Origin: Melioribacteraceae bacterium
GTDB taxonomy: Bacteria > Bacteroidota > Ignavibacteria > Ignavibacteriales > Melioribacteraceae
Direction of reading: 5' to 3'
DNA length: 64,000 nucleotides
Assembly (NCBI GenBank): GCA_021739765.1
Contig: JAIPBD010000007.1
Span: 1-64,000, forward strand
Each line of letters starts with the position of its first letter. Position 1 is the stretch's first letter. The position numbers were made by a program, and so were the translations under genes. Below, piece after piece: positions 47,275 to 57,590 of this stretch. Below the pieces are notes generated by a model. It saw only the letters and a list, made by a program, of their open reading frames with translations, was not told the DNA's origin and did not search any database.

Positions 47275-49032
47275 ATGTTTTCAAAAATAAACCTAGTTCT
47301 CGATAGCTTAAAACGCGTAACTCCTCACCAGGCTTTCTATATCTTTAAAAACAAAGTGCTCAAATTGCATTACTCGGGAATTAATAATCTCAGAGATTTG
47401 AAGCTAATAGATTCGAATTTGGATCGCTTCAAGGAAACATCGAAGCTCTGCCTTATTTTGGGTGATGTGGATATATTTAGATATGGAACTGAGGATAATC
47501 GTTTTAACTCGGATTATAAATGCGATTTAAGAGAAAAATTAGATGCGATTAAATCGGAAGGGAATTCTTCGTCAATTGCAGCTTTATGGCGAGAGACGGA
47601 AAACTTCGAAATGAATAATAATTTTCAAAGATTTTATCTTTTTAAAGAAGTCGCTGATGATTTGAAATTTGATAATCAGTTGAAGGTCAATCTAATATTG
47701 GAATGGATAAAATTCTCACCGCCAAAACCAAATATTTCATGGAATGCATTTAATTGTTCGGTCAGGTTGATAAATTGGGTGAAGATTTTAATTTCGGTTT
47801 CCGATGATTATGAAATCTCTAAAGAGGATTTCTATACTATATCCAATTCGATTTACAAACATATCCAGATCATCCGCCAGAATATTGAATACCATATCCC
47901 GGGCAATCATGTGCTGATTCAATACTTCAGCATTTTTTTCACTTTAACTTTATTTGATAATTGGGACTTTTCCGAAAAATTAAATGAGATATTTGAGAAG
48001 AACTTCATCGAGGAATTTGAAAAAGAATTCCCTAATAGGCAATTCCATTTTGAACATAGTTCTCATTATCATATTCAAATAATATTAATTGGCATCTATT
48101 ATTACATAATTTCAAAAAAGAAAATGGGTAAAATTCCTGCCAATATTGTAAAAGAAAGATTGCTCGATATTAGCGAATTAATGACCTTCTTTAAAATCGG
48201 AGACGATAGATTAGTGATGCTCGGGGATAATTGTTACCCTTTCTTCCATGATTCATTAAAAAATGATTATCAGAATGTTTTTGCACTATTTAAATATTTG
48301 GAATTTGACCTAAACAATTCAACGAATAAAGTAATTATTCGAGATCCTTACATTTTTTGTGCAAAAGGCAATTCAAAATTAATCTATGATGTTGGATTAA
48401 TCGGATTAGAACAAAATCCCGGTCATGGACATGCCGATATTCAGAGTGTAATTTTTTCAGATAACGATAAACCAATATTTATTGATCCGGGTACAAGAAA
48501 TTATTCCAATAAAAAAGATGATATTCACGTTAAGAAAACAATTTCACATAATACTTTATCAATTGATGGGGAAGATCAAGCTCTTAATTGGGGCTTTTTT
48601 AGGTGGGCTTATTTACCGACAAGGCCGGTTTTCAAAATTGAGGATTTTAACGATTCGTTAGTAATAAAATCCAGTTTTCATGGCTTCAAACATCTCGGTG
48701 GAATTACACATTCGAGGAATATTGAACTGATGGAGGGTAAACTGAGTATTACAGATTCAGTCCCTAATTTAATTGACAAAAACGTTGAGCTAAATTTTAT
48801 TTTGAATCCCGAAATAATCTGTAAAACTGACGATAATTGTATGATTTTTAATTTAAATGATCTAAAATGGAAATTAGAAGTTGGCTCAGCTATTCCGCAC
48901 AGATTTAATATATCTGAAATTTCTATTTATCCGGAGTATGATTTTCCGGTTCATTCAAATAAAGTTCAAATTTTATTTGAGAGCTTTACCGGAGATTTTC
49001 ATTCCCAAATAAATTTTCAAAGAATTTTATGA
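47275..49032 (+). CDS. Heparinase II/III family protein (polysaccharide lyase-like)
   Basis: 585 residues, no signal peptide. N-terminal helical toroid (about 90-340) with YHIPGNHVLIQYFSIFFTLT and HFEHSSHYHIQIILIGIYYY, then the heparinase II/III C-terminal beta-domain (about 370-585) with LEQNPGHGHADIQSVIFS and KKTISHNTLSIDGEDQALNWG. The HGHAD and SHNT motifs are conserved catalytic or metal-binding spots. Such genes sit in many exopolysaccharide clusters and may trim or remodel the polymer. Lack of an export signal is odd for a lyase. ATGA-type overlap with the next gene. Confidence 0.82.
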   Translation: MFSKINLVLDSLKRVTPHQAFYIFKNKVLKLHYSGINNLRDLKLIDSNLDRFKETSKLCLILGDVDIFRYGTEDNRFNSDYKCDLREKLDAIKSEGNSSSIAALWRETENFEMNNNFQRFYLFKEVADDLKFDNQLKVNLILEWIKFSPPKPNISWNAFNCSVRLINWVKILISVSDDYEISKEDFYTISNSIYKHIQIIRQNIEYHIPGNHVLIQYFSIFFTLTLFDNWDFSEKLNEIFEKNFIEEFEKEFPNRQFHFEHSSHYHIQIILIGIYYYIISKKKMGKIPANIVKERLLDISELMTFFKIGDDRLVMLGDNCYPFFHDSLKNDYQNVFALFKYLEFDLNNSTNKVIIRDPYIFCAKGNSKLIYDVGLIGLEQNPGHGHADIQSVIFSDNDKPIFIDPGTRNYSNKKDDIHVKKTISHNTLSIDGEDQALNWGFFRWAYLPTRPVFKIEDFNDSLVIKSSFHGFKHLGGITHSRNIELMEGKLSITDSVPNLIDKNVELNFILNPEIICKTDDNCMIFNLNDLKWKLEVGSAIPHRFNISEISIYPEYDFPVHSNKVQILFESFTGDFHSQINFQRIL

Positions 49033-49985
49033 AAAAAAAATATTGGATCACCTGGCATCACCAAGCACGATCTAGATTTCTTGCAAAAGAGTTTAATCTC
49101 GAATTAAAAGAATGTTTTTATAACAAAAATGTTTTTCAGCGACATTTTTACAGTTTCTTTTGGACTATAAATATCCTTAGAAAGGGAAAACCGGATGTGA
49201 TTTTCATCCAACTTTCATTTCTACTTTCTATTTTAACTGTACTTTACAAGAAGCTAAGCTCCAAGGAAATAAGGGTGATTGCTGATTGTCACACGAAAGC
49301 ACTCAGAAGAACTGCAACCGGTTTTTTAGGAAATATTTTTTGGGAAGTTAAAAAATGGACTTTTCGTAACATTGATTATTCAATAGTCTCCAACGATGGT
49401 ATGAAATCCGACATCGAAACGCTTACCGTGAATTACTGGATATTACCTGATAAAATTCCGGATTTTCAAATGACTGAAAAAACTAACCAAGATTTATACT
49501 GTGTTTATATAAGTTCATTCGCTGTTGATGAACCAATCAAAGAAATTGTTGAAATGGCAAGATTACTCCCCACTAAAATTACTGTTTACTGGACCGGTAA
49601 AAAACCGGATAGTGTGATTCTTGAAAATCCACCTTCAAATTTGAAGTTGACAGGTTATACTTCGTATGAAGATTATGTGAATTTGATAACGAATTCTCAA
49701 TGTATAATTGGTCTCACTACAGAGGATGATTGTTTACAATCCGGAGCGTATGAGGCTTTAGGTGTTGAAGTTCCGATGGTTTTGACTGATTCTGAAGCCC
49801 TAAGATCATTCTTCGGCGATTCTGCGATTTACACTGATCATAAGCCTGAAAAAATCGCAAAAGCAATAATGGAAGTAATGGAGAATAAAGAAGAAATGAT
49901 GCCTAAATTACAACGTATTAAAACTTTGCGTAATGCAGAATTTGATGAATTGAAAAAAACGATTGTTGAATATGTTAATAACTGA
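49029..49985 (+). CDS. GT4-like glycosyltransferase
   Basis: 318 residues. A short GT-B enzyme: N-terminal part with KYWITWHHQARSRFLAKEFN, C-terminal part with VYWTGKKPDSVILENPPSNL, LTGYTSYEDYVNLITNSQCI and QSGAYEALGVEVPMVLTDSE (an E-A-L-G stretch typical of retaining GTs). Donor unknown. It overlaps the heparinase-like gene by 4 bases, so the two are likely translated together. Confidence 0.75.
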   Translation: MKKKYWITWHHQARSRFLAKEFNLELKECFYNKNVFQRHFYSFFWTINILRKGKPDVIFIQLSFLLSILTVLYKKLSSKEIRVIADCHTKALRRTATGFLGNIFWEVKKWTFRNIDYSIVSNDGMKSDIETLTVNYWILPDKIPDFQMTEKTNQDLYCVYISSFAVDEPIKEIVEMARLLPTKITVYWTGKKPDSVILENPPSNLKLTGYTSYEDYVNLITNSQCIIGLTTEDDCLQSGAYEALGVEVPMVLTDSEALRSFFGDSAIYTDHKPEKIAKAIMEVMENKEEMMPKLQRIKTLRNAEFDELKKTIVEYVNN

Positions 49986-49997
49986 AAATTTAAATAA

Positions 49998-51230
49998 ATG
50001 AAACTTCTTTTCCTCCTACATTTTTTCAAGCCTGAATCTTGCGCGGCAGCCATTCGATTAAATTATTTTGTAGATCAAGTGCGAAACTCCGGAATCGATT
50101 ATGAAATCTTAGCTCCAAAACCAAACTACCCGCATGGCAGGGTTTTCCCGGGATTTGAAGGGGGAATCATTCATGATAAAGAGAACTATGTCACGTATTT
50201 ACCGATATATTTACCGCAGAAGCCATCAGTAATCGGTAGATTTTTATCTTATTTCTCATATTCTTTAACCGCATTGTTCTATACACTTTATAAATCCAAA
50301 AATTTTGATGTGATTATCAGTTCTTCGCCTCCAATTTTTACGGCCTTCACGGCGGCATTTTTATCGAAATTTAAGAAGAAAAAATTCATTCTGGATCTGA
50401 GAGATATTTGGCCGGACATCGGTATCGAACTCGGAATTCTAAACAATAAGGATATTATTTATTGGCTGAAAAGAATGGAAAAATTCATCTACAATCGGGC
50501 CGATAGGATTATTGTAACAGCAGATGGGGATCGTAAAAATTTAGTTGAAAAGGGAGTTCAGGAATCAAAAATTGAATTAATTTTTAATGGCGTTGACACC
50601 GCGAAATTTCGACCTCTCTCGGAAGAAGAAAAAAAACTTATCAGAAAAGATTATAAGCTCCCAATTGATAAAAAGATCGCTATTTACTTTGGGTCATTAA
50701 ATCAAGGGATGAACGATATCGAGCTACTCATTGATGTAATTCTTAACTCCGCGAACAAGAGTGAAGAAATTTTCTATGTGGTTGTTGGAGATGGAGAAAA
50801 CAAAACTGAAGTCTTATCTAAAATTGGTCACTTAAGCAACAATCTGATAATTGAGAATCTCAATCATACAGAACTCTCCCGGCTTGTTGCCTCGTCGGAT
50901 ATTTCCCTCGTCCCGAGAAAAGATATCCGAAAAGACACCGGTGGAAATATTCCCGTAAAGTTGTTCGAAAGTTTAGCCGCTGGAGTCCCGGTTGTTCTCT
51001 CAACCATAAGTGGAACTGAAATTGAAAAAATCTTCACTGAAATAGGTGTCGGGCGAATAGTAAAATCCGGTGACCCGGAAGCCTTTAGAGAAGCAGTGGA
51101 ATCTCTCATCACTGATACTGAATCTTCAAATATTGGAATTAAGGCAGGGGAATATGTCAAAATTAATTTCGATAGAATCAACGAAAGCAAGAAATTTTTA
51201 AATATAATTAGAGACTTAAAAATTGACTGA
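49998..51230 (+). CDS. GT4 glycosyltransferase, WbuB-like
   Basis: 410 residues. KILDLRDIWP-type motif is seen as ILDLRDIWPDIGIELGIL, a hallmark of the WbuB/WcaI group (fucosamine transferases in E. coli). The nucleotide-binding half has IAIYFGSLNQGMNDIELLI and IPVKLFESLAAGVPVVLSTI. The start KLLFLLHFFKPESCAAAIRL fits the group. Ends in an 8-base overlap with the oxidase gene. Confidence 0.86.
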   Translation: MKLLFLLHFFKPESCAAAIRLNYFVDQVRNSGIDYEILAPKPNYPHGRVFPGFEGGIIHDKENYVTYLPIYLPQKPSVIGRFLSYFSYSLTALFYTLYKSKNFDVIISSSPPIFTAFTAAFLSKFKKKKFILDLRDIWPDIGIELGILNNKDIIYWLKRMEKFIYNRADRIIVTADGDRKNLVEKGVQESKIELIFNGVDTAKFRPLSEEEKKLIRKDYKLPIDKKIAIYFGSLNQGMNDIELLIDVILNSANKSEEIFYVVVGDGENKTEVLSKIGHLSNNLIIENLNHTELSRLVASSDISLVPRKDIRKDTGGNIPVKLFESLAAGVPVVLSTISGTEIEKIFTEIGVGRIVKSGDPEAFREAVESLITDTESSNIGIKAGEYVKINFDRINESKKFLNIIRDLKID

Positions 51231-52422
51231 CATTACAATAATAGGTGCGGGAATTGTCGGCCTCTCGACCGCTTTTCAACTATTAAAAGCGCAACCGAAA
51301 CTTTCGATCAGAATTATTGAAAAAGAATCTGATGTTTCAAAACATCAAACCGGGAATAATAGCGGTGTTATTCATTCGGGAATTTATTACAAACCCGGAA
51401 GTCACAAAGCGGTTAATTGTCGCAAAGGGTATCAAATGTTGTTGGACTTCTGCGATCAGAATGACATTAAATATGATATTTGCGGCAAAGTAATTGTCGC
51501 TGTCGATGAATCTGAAATTGATTCGCTTAACAATATTTACCAACGAGGAATCGAAAACGGACTACAAAATTTACAAATATTGGAAGCGTCCGAATTAAAA
51601 GAAATCGAACCTCATGTCAGCGGAGTGAAAGGAATCCGCGTTCCTCAGACCGGAATTATCGATTATAAAGTTGTGTCACAAAAATTAAAAGAGAATTTAG
51701 AGCGACTCGGGGTGGAATTTAAATTTTCCGAAAAAGTGATCGAGATTCAATCGGTAGGCGATATTCTCGTAAAAACCGAAACCGCGGAATATTTATCCAA
51801 AGCATTGATAACATGCGCCGGACTGCAATCCGACAAAATCGCTCAAATGACAGAACCGAATATTCAGTTCAAAATTATACCATTTCGGGGGGAATATTAT
51901 AAACTGACCGATGTTTCCAAACATTATGTTAATAATTTAATATATCCTGTTCCCGATCCGAATTTCCCATTTCTCGGTGTTCACTTCACTCGAATGATCG
52001 ATGGAGCTGTTGAAGCAGGCCCGAACGCAGTATTTGCGCTTAAAAGGGAAGGTTATAAAAAAACCGATTTTAACTTGGCGGATGTTTTCGAATCCTTTGC
52101 CTGGCCCGGATTTAGAAGTGTAATAAAAAAATATTGGCGGACCGGTTTAGGTGAATTTCACCGCTCTTTCAATAAAACGGCTTTTGTGAATGCTTTGCAG
52201 AGATTAATTCCCGAAATCCAAAAGAGCGATCTGCTTCCGGGAGGAGCTGGAATTCGCGCGCAAGCTTGCGATAAATATGGTGGATTATTAGATGATTTTT
52301 ATTTTGTGGAATCGAAAAATATAATTCATGTCTGTAACGCGCCTTCACCGGCGGCAACATCATCGCTTTCTATCGGTGAAACTTTAGCCGGGAAAGCTCT
52401 CAAGAATTTCCACTTAAACTAA
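51223..52422 (+). CDS. lhgO: L-2-hydroxyglutarate oxidase-like FAD enzyme (LhgO)
   Basis: 399 residues, DAO-type flavoprotein. FAD-binding ITIIGAGIVGLSTAFQLLKA, NSGVIHSGIYYKPGSHKA, and GGAGIRAQACDKYGGLLDDF are strong LhgO signatures. It oxidises L-2-hydroxyglutarate to 2-oxoglutarate, passing electrons to the quinone pool in E. coli. The start is TTG at 51223, inside the preceding GT gene's last codons. Being inside a polysaccharide operon with coupled translation is unusual; it could act on a related sugar acid, but the sequence gives no clear sign of this. Confidence 0.85.
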   Translation: MTDITIIGAGIVGLSTAFQLLKAQPKLSIRIIEKESDVSKHQTGNNSGVIHSGIYYKPGSHKAVNCRKGYQMLLDFCDQNDIKYDICGKVIVAVDESEIDSLNNIYQRGIENGLQNLQILEASELKEIEPHVSGVKGIRVPQTGIIDYKVVSQKLKENLERLGVEFKFSEKVIEIQSVGDILVKTETAEYLSKALITCAGLQSDKIAQMTEPNIQFKIIPFRGEYYKLTDVSKHYVNNLIYPVPDPNFPFLGVHFTRMIDGAVEAGPNAVFALKREGYKKTDFNLADVFESFAWPGFRSVIKKYWRTGLGEFHRSFNKTAFVNALQRLIPEIQKSDLLPGGAGIRAQACDKYGGLLDDFYFVESKNIIHVCNAPSPAATSSLSIGETLAGKALKNFHLN

Positions 52423-52470
52423 TATTTAATCATTATAATTCGGTTTTAATTTTCCCAAAATTCGTTTAAA

Positions 52471-53874
52471 ATGATCGAACGTTTAGAAAAAATCCTCGTT
52501 TTTGGCATCGATTTTTTGATGATAAACCTTGCTTGGCTGCTCTATTACTATTTTAGAGTCGAAACGGGTTGGTTTGCAATTTTTACTCAGCCTGAACTTT
52601 TGCTGCCGATGTTCGTTCTTTACCTCTACTGGTTTATACTTTTTTTCTTTGTGGGGATGTACCAAAAATGGTTCGCGGAATCACGTTTTGATGAACTTTC
52701 CAGACTTTTTAAGATTACGGCAGTCGGAACTTTTATCCTCTTCTTTTTAATTCTTTACGACGACTTTCAAAGCGGAGTTACATCCGAAATCCGTTTTTTC
52801 ATTTTTGTCTACTGGGGAATTTTGCTCGTTTCTGTCAGCTTCGGACGATTGCTCGTAAGGAGTATTCAACGAAGACTGCTAATAAACGGGATTGGCAGGC
52901 ACAACGGCGTAATTGTCGGCTTTAATCCACGAGCATTCAAAATTCATTCGAGTTTGAAGAAGCATAGAGCTTTGGGAATTGATATTGTAGCTTACCTTGC
53001 GGTTTTGGATAAAAATCTTAACGCTTCAAATGACGGGATAAAAGTTAAAGGCAAAGTAGAAGATTTATCAAAACTGATCGATGCTGAACATATCTCAGAG
53101 ATAATTATTGCGCTGGAAAAGCACGAAGAAAAGGTACTTTATAAAGTAATTCAGTTCTGTGACGGCAAAAAGGTCAATATTAAAATTGTCCCCGATTTGT
53201 ACGAAATTATCAGCGGTCAGGCGAGAACAAATCAGATTTATGGCTTTCCGCTAATTGATATTATGCCGCAGTTAATGCCGGCGTGGGAAAAGAAACTTAA
53301 AAGAATTTTTGATTTAGTGATATCGTTCTTTGCGCTGGCAGTAACCTTCCCGATGGTTATTTTAATTTCTGCCGCGATTAAACTTGATACCAAAGGACCC
53401 GTTTTTTATAAACAAAGAAGAAGCGGCCTGAACGGTAAGATGTTCGATGTTTATAAATTTAGATCGATGGTTGAAGATGCAGAAAAACTATCCGGGCCTG
53501 TCTGGGCAACCAAACATGATCCAAGAATTACGAGAGTTGGCAGAATAATTCGAACAATGAGACTGGATGAATTTCCTCAATTCTTTAATGTTTTAAAAGG
53601 CGAAATGAGTTTAGTAGGACCAAGGCCGGAAAGACCGTTTTTCGTTGATCAATTGGCAAAAGAAATTCCTTTGTACAAAAGGAGGCTTTCGGTTCGCCCC
53701 GGTATAACCGGCTGGGCACAGGTAAAGCATAAATATGATGAAGACCTGGACGATGTAAAAATGAAAGTAAGATATGATCTGTTTTATATTGAAAACATGT
53801 CACTCAGAATGGACATGAAAATTATTTTCAGAACCATATTTATTATGCTTTTTGGGAAAGGACACTTCGATTAA
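52471..53874 (+). CDS. Undecaprenyl-phosphate sugar-1-phosphate transferase (WcaJ/WbaP type)
   Basis: 467 residues. Four or five N-terminal membrane helices, a CoA_binding_3 central part (about 140-250), then the catalytic polyprenyl glycosylphosphotransferase domain (about 275-467): KRIFDLVISFFALAVTFPMV, YKQRRSGLNGKMFDVYKFRSM, MRLDEFPQFFNVLKGEMSLV, GPRPERPFF and PGITGWAQV. All conserved acidic residues of the initiating enzyme are present. It loads the first sugar phosphate on the lipid carrier and so starts repeat-unit assembly. Confidence 0.93.
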   Translation: MIERLEKILVFGIDFLMINLAWLLYYYFRVETGWFAIFTQPELLLPMFVLYLYWFILFFFVGMYQKWFAESRFDELSRLFKITAVGTFILFFLILYDDFQSGVTSEIRFFIFVYWGILLVSVSFGRLLVRSIQRRLLINGIGRHNGVIVGFNPRAFKIHSSLKKHRALGIDIVAYLAVLDKNLNASNDGIKVKGKVEDLSKLIDAEHISEIIIALEKHEEKVLYKVIQFCDGKKVNIKIVPDLYEIISGQARTNQIYGFPLIDIMPQLMPAWEKKLKRIFDLVISFFALAVTFPMVILISAAIKLDTKGPVFYKQRRSGLNGKMFDVYKFRSMVEDAEKLSGPVWATKHDPRITRVGRIIRTMRLDEFPQFFNVLKGEMSLVGPRPERPFFVDQLAKEIPLYKRRLSVRPGITGWAQVKHKYDEDLDDVKMKVRYDLFYIENMSLRMDMKIIFRTIFIMLFGKGHFD

Positions 53875-53929
53875 TATTGAAAATTAAATTAAAATAATAT
53901 ATTCTTTCATTCAGAAAATAAGGTGTTTA

Positions 53930-54646
53930 TTGAAAGCGTTACTTATAATTCCCACTTATAATGAATTAAATAATATTCAAAAGCTTCTTCCTGCGGTGCT
54001 GGACAGGTATCCGGGGTTGGATATCTTAATCGTTGACGATAATTCGCCTGATGGAACAGCAGATTACATCAGAAAATTTATGGAAGATTCGACAAGGGTT
54101 AAATTAATTCAACGAGAGAAAAAATTGGGTTTGGGAACCGCGTACGTGCGTGGATTTCGATATGTCATTGATCATGGCTATGATCTCGCGCTTCAAATGG
54201 ATGCCGACTTCTCTCACGATCCGAATGATATTGCAAGATTGCTCGAAGCAGCAAAAGAATATGACCTGATAATTGGAAGCAGATACATCCAAGGTGTAAA
54301 TGTTATCAACTGGCCGATGCAGCGATTATTGCTCAGTTTTTTCGCCAACAAATATACAAGTATAATAACAGGTTTACCGATTAATGACTCAACCGGCGGG
54401 TTCAAATGTTTCCGTGCGGAAGTATTGAAAGCGATCGATCTTACTAAGATTAGGTCAAATGGCTATACATTTCAAATTGAAATGAATTTTAAAGCGTGGA
54501 AAAAGGGTTTCCGGTTGAAAGAAGTTCCGATTGTATTTACCGATCGAGTTGAAGGCACGTCAAAAATGTCAAAGAAAATTGTTTACGAAGCGATGTTTAT
54601 GGTTTGGTATTTAAGATTTAGGAGCATACTTGGAATTTTAAGATAA
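53930..54646 (+). CDS. Polyprenol-phosphate mannose synthase-like GT2 (Dpm1 type)
   Basis: 238 residues starting at TTG 53930, with AAGGTG as SD. Motifs: LLIIPTYNELNNIQKLLPAV, LIVDDNSPDGTADYI, QMDADFSHDPNDIARLL and GSRYIQGVNVINWP, then DRVEGTSKMSKKI, as in bacterial and archaeal Dpm1 homologues without a C-terminal membrane anchor. Makes polyprenyl-phosphate sugar, the donor type used by GT-C enzymes such as the one at 13991-15556. Confidence 0.9.
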   Translation: MKALLIIPTYNELNNIQKLLPAVLDRYPGLDILIVDDNSPDGTADYIRKFMEDSTRVKLIQREKKLGLGTAYVRGFRYVIDHGYDLALQMDADFSHDPNDIARLLEAAKEYDLIIGSRYIQGVNVINWPMQRLLLSFFANKYTSIITGLPINDSTGGFKCFRAEVLKAIDLTKIRSNGYTFQIEMNFKAWKKGFRLKEVPIVFTDRVEGTSKMSKKIVYEAMFMVWYLRFRSILGILR

Positions 54647-54648
54647 TT

Positions 54649-56637
54649 ATGATTGATGTTTCAGTAATAATCGTAAATTATAATGTTAAAGAATATCTTC
54701 AAAATCTTTTGCTCTCGTTGGAACATGCTTCGAATAATCTCAAACTTGAAATTATTGTTGTTGATAACAATTCGGATGACGGCAGCCCGGAAATAATTCA
54801 GCAAAAATTCCCATCCGTTAAATTCATCCTAAACAAAAAAAATGTCGGCTTCGGAGCGGCAAATAATCAGGCAATGCAAATTGCCGAGGGAAAATATTTC
54901 CTGCTAATAAATCCCGATACGATCGTAAAAGAAGACACAATTGATAAAATGTTTCATTTGATGGAGAATAATCCTCAAATTGGATTAGCAGGCTGTAAAG
55001 TTCTTAATCCTGACGGTTCGTTGCAATTGCCCTGCCGTCGAAGTTTCCCTGGTCCCTGGACTTCTTTCACAAAAGTTTCCGGCTTAAGTACAATGTTTCC
55101 AAAATCAAAATTATTTGCCAGATATAATCTTACGTTTTTGGATGAAAATAAAAGCTATGAAGTCGACGCCGTTTCAGGTTCATTTATGTTTTTTAAAAAG
55201 GAAGTATTCACCAAAATCGGCGGTTTTGATCCGGTATTTTTTATGTACGGCGAAGATTTGGATTTATGCTTTAGAGTGCAGGCTGAAGGTTACCAGGTCT
55301 ATTTTTTCCATGAGACAGAAATTATTCATTATAAAGGAGAAAGTACAAAAAGAAGCAACCTCGACGAAACAAGAATATTCTATGATGCGATGAAACTGTT
55401 TGTAAATAAACATTTTTCCACCTCAATTATTACCAAATCCTTGCTCTCAATAGCAATTACTTTACGAAAGTTGCTCACTTATTTTAGAGTGAATAGTCTT
55501 ATTCTAATTCCGGCCATAATCGATTTTATACTATTTTCATCCTCGATGTTCCTGGCTTCAAAAATATATACACCGGCAAATTGGAGAGGATTTCCACCGG
55601 AAATTGTTCCGCAGATATTTTTTCTTCCCGCGATATTTCAGGTTTTGGTTTCAGCTTTTTGGGGTGTGTATAAAAAAAGGGAAATATCAGTTTTAAAGTT
55701 TGTTTCAGCTGTGCTTATCGGTGTAATAATTCTCGCGTCATTTACATTTTTCTTCAAACAATTTGCTTACAGTCGAGCAGTTTTGTTAATAACTTATGCG
55801 CTTTTTACAGTTACATCATTTTCTTGGCGGACTATGCTAAAACTTTTTTTCAAAGTTGGCGCCAGCGAAATTTCAACGCAGAGAACACTTATTGTCGGGG
55901 AAAGTAAAAAAGCGATTGAACTCCATTCTAAAATCATTCAATCCACAAATGATATACACCACATCGTGGGATTTATCGCAAAAACAAGAATTAATATCGG
56001 TGAATTGCTAAACGGAGTTCCAATATTAGGATCCCTAGACAACATCAATAAAGTAATTGAGGAGAAAAAAATTGACAAAATTATTTTTACTCCGGGTGAA
56101 ATTGATTTTACAACCATATTTTTTATTGTCGCGAATTCCAGCCGATTAAATGTGGATTTTATGATTGCCGGAGATGATCAAAACTTCCTGGTCGGGAAAT
56201 CCTCAATTAATCTTCTAAACGAAGTTCCTTTGGTTAAAGTGCATTATAACATATCCGAACTTTCACAGAAAATTATTAAAAGGTTTTTTGATTTTGTGAT
56301 CTCAATAATTGTTTTAGTTTTTGTCTTTCCTTTTTTATTTTTGATAAACTTGGTTAAACCAAAGGAAAATAACCTATACTCGATAGTCAGAAAAACCCCC
56401 GAAGTACTTTTAGGAAGGAAAAGTTTTGTCGGTCCTGAAAAATCGTCTTACCTTGGGGAGTTATTTCTCGGCAAAATTGGACTTACCGGATTGTGGTTCA
56501 CGGAGAGTCTGAATAAAGAGAGTAGCAAAGAAATTGATAAAATTAATATATATTATGCACGAAATCAGAATATCTGGTTCGATATTGAGATTTTGAGCAA
56601 AACATTAATGAAAATTTTACTTAAGTCGGAGAGATAA
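54649..56637 (+). CDS. GT2 fused to a degenerate sugar phosphotransferase
   Basis: 662 residues. Residues 1-245 are a full rhamnosyltransferase-like GT2 ([74 protein letters not shown]). From ~280 come several membrane helices, a CoA_binding_3-type domain ([38 protein letters not shown]), then [20 protein letters not shown]. The following catalytic stretch is nearly absent: KFRTM and DELPQ-like motifs are missing, and only LVGP-like [18 protein letters not shown] and the final helices remain. The second half therefore looks enzymatically dead. Its stop overlaps accA by one base. Confidence 0.85.
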   Translation: MIDVSVIIVNYNVKEYLQNLLLSLEHASNNLKLEIIVVDNNSDDGSPEIIQQKFPSVKFILNKKNVGFGAANNQAMQIAEGKYFLLINPDTIVKEDTIDKMFHLMENNPQIGLAGCKVLNPDGSLQLPCRRSFPGPWTSFTKVSGLSTMFPKSKLFARYNLTFLDENKSYEVDAVSGSFMFFKKEVFTKIGGFDPVFFMYGEDLDLCFRVQAEGYQVYFFHETEIIHYKGESTKRSNLDETRIFYDAMKLFVNKHFSTSIITKSLLSIAITLRKLLTYFRVNSLILIPAIIDFILFSSSMFLASKIYTPANWRGFPPEIVPQIFFLPAIFQVLVSAFWGVYKKREISVLKFVSAVLIGVIILASFTFFFKQFAYSRAVLLITYALFTVTSFSWRTMLKLFFKVGASEISTQRTLIVGESKKAIELHSKIIQSTNDIHHIVGFIAKTRINIGELLNGVPILGSLDNINKVIEEKKIDKIIFTPGEIDFTTIFFIVANSSRLNVDFMIAGDDQNFLVGKSSINLLNEVPLVKVHYNISELSQKIIKRFFDFVISIIVLVFVFPFLFLINLVKPKENNLYSIVRKTPEVLLGRKSFVGPEKSSYLGELFLGKIGLTGLWFTESLNKESSKEIDKINIYYARNQNIWFDIEILSKTLMKILLKSER

Positions 56638-57587
56638 TGGCAAATGTGACACTGGATTTTGAAAAACCTATCGTTGAACTTGAGCGCAAAATTGAAGAGA
56701 TGAAAAGCTTTGAGGATAACCTCGACATTCAGTACGAGATTAATAAATTGGAAGAAAAAGTTATTCAGTTAAAACGTAACGTTTACAAGAATTTAACAAG
56801 ATGGCAGCGTGTTCAACTTGCGCGCCATGCCGAAAGACCGTACACACTCGATTATATTTATTCCATGTGTGATGATTTTATCGAACTGCATGGGGATCGT
56901 TTATATAAAGATGATAAAGCAATGGTTGGAGGTTTCGCGAAATTGGACGATATGAAAGTTATGATTATCGGACAGCAAAAAGGCCGTGATACAAAATCAA
57001 ATCTCTACAGAAATTTTGGAATGGCAAATCCCGAAGGTTACAGAAAAGCGTTGCGACTTATGAAAATGGCGGAAAAATTTAACGTTCCGGTAATCACTAT
57101 GCTGGATACACCTGGCGCGTATCCAGGTATAGAAGCTGAAGAAAATGGCCAAGCTGAAGCAATCGCGAGAAATTTACTCGAAATGAGTCGTTTGAAAGTT
57201 CCTATCGTTGTGTGCGTTATTGGTGAAGGCGCAAGCGGCGGAGCACTGGGAATTGGTTTGGGCGACCGGATATTGATGCTCGAAAATACATGGTATTCTG
57301 TTATTAGTCCGGAATCCTGCTCAAGCATTTTATGGAGGAGTTGGGAATATAAAGAGCAAGCAGCGGAAGCTTTAAGATTAACCGCTGAAGATTTGTTGGA
57401 ACAAGGTATTATTGATAGAATAATTCCCGAACCTCTGGGTGGAGCGCATAAAGACCATCAATATATGGCCGATACATTAAAGACTGCGTTAAAAGAAGAA
57501 ATTCTTGAATTACAAAAAGTGAAACCGGATAAATTGGTTGCAAATCGAATAAACAAATTTGGAAATATGGGAGTTTTCGAAGAGTAG
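56637..57587 (+). CDS. accA: Acetyl-CoA carboxylase carboxyltransferase subunit alpha
   Basis: 316 residues, usual length for AccA. N-terminal coiled coil ([20 protein letters not shown]), [58 protein letters not shown] (CoA/carboxybiotin site), [20 protein letters not shown] and [15 protein letters not shown] are diagnostic. With AccD (not in the window) it moves the carboxyl group from biotin to acetyl-CoA for fatty-acid synthesis. Starts within the stop of the preceding fusion gene. Confidence 0.96.
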   Translation: MANVTLDFEKPIVELERKIEEMKSFEDNLDIQYEINKLEEKVIQLKRNVYKNLTRWQRVQLARHAERPYTLDYIYSMCDDFIELHGDRLYKDDKAMVGGFAKLDDMKVMIIGQQKGRDTKSNLYRNFGMANPEGYRKALRLMKMAEKFNVPVITMLDTPGAYPGIEAEENGQAEAIARNLLEMSRLKVPIVVCVIGEGASGGALGIGLGDRILMLENTWYSVISPESCSSILWRSWEYKEQAAEALRLTAEDLLEQGIIDRIIPEPLGGAHKDHQYMADTLKTALKEEILELQKVKPDKLVANRINKFGNMGVFEE

Positions 57588-57590
57588 TTT

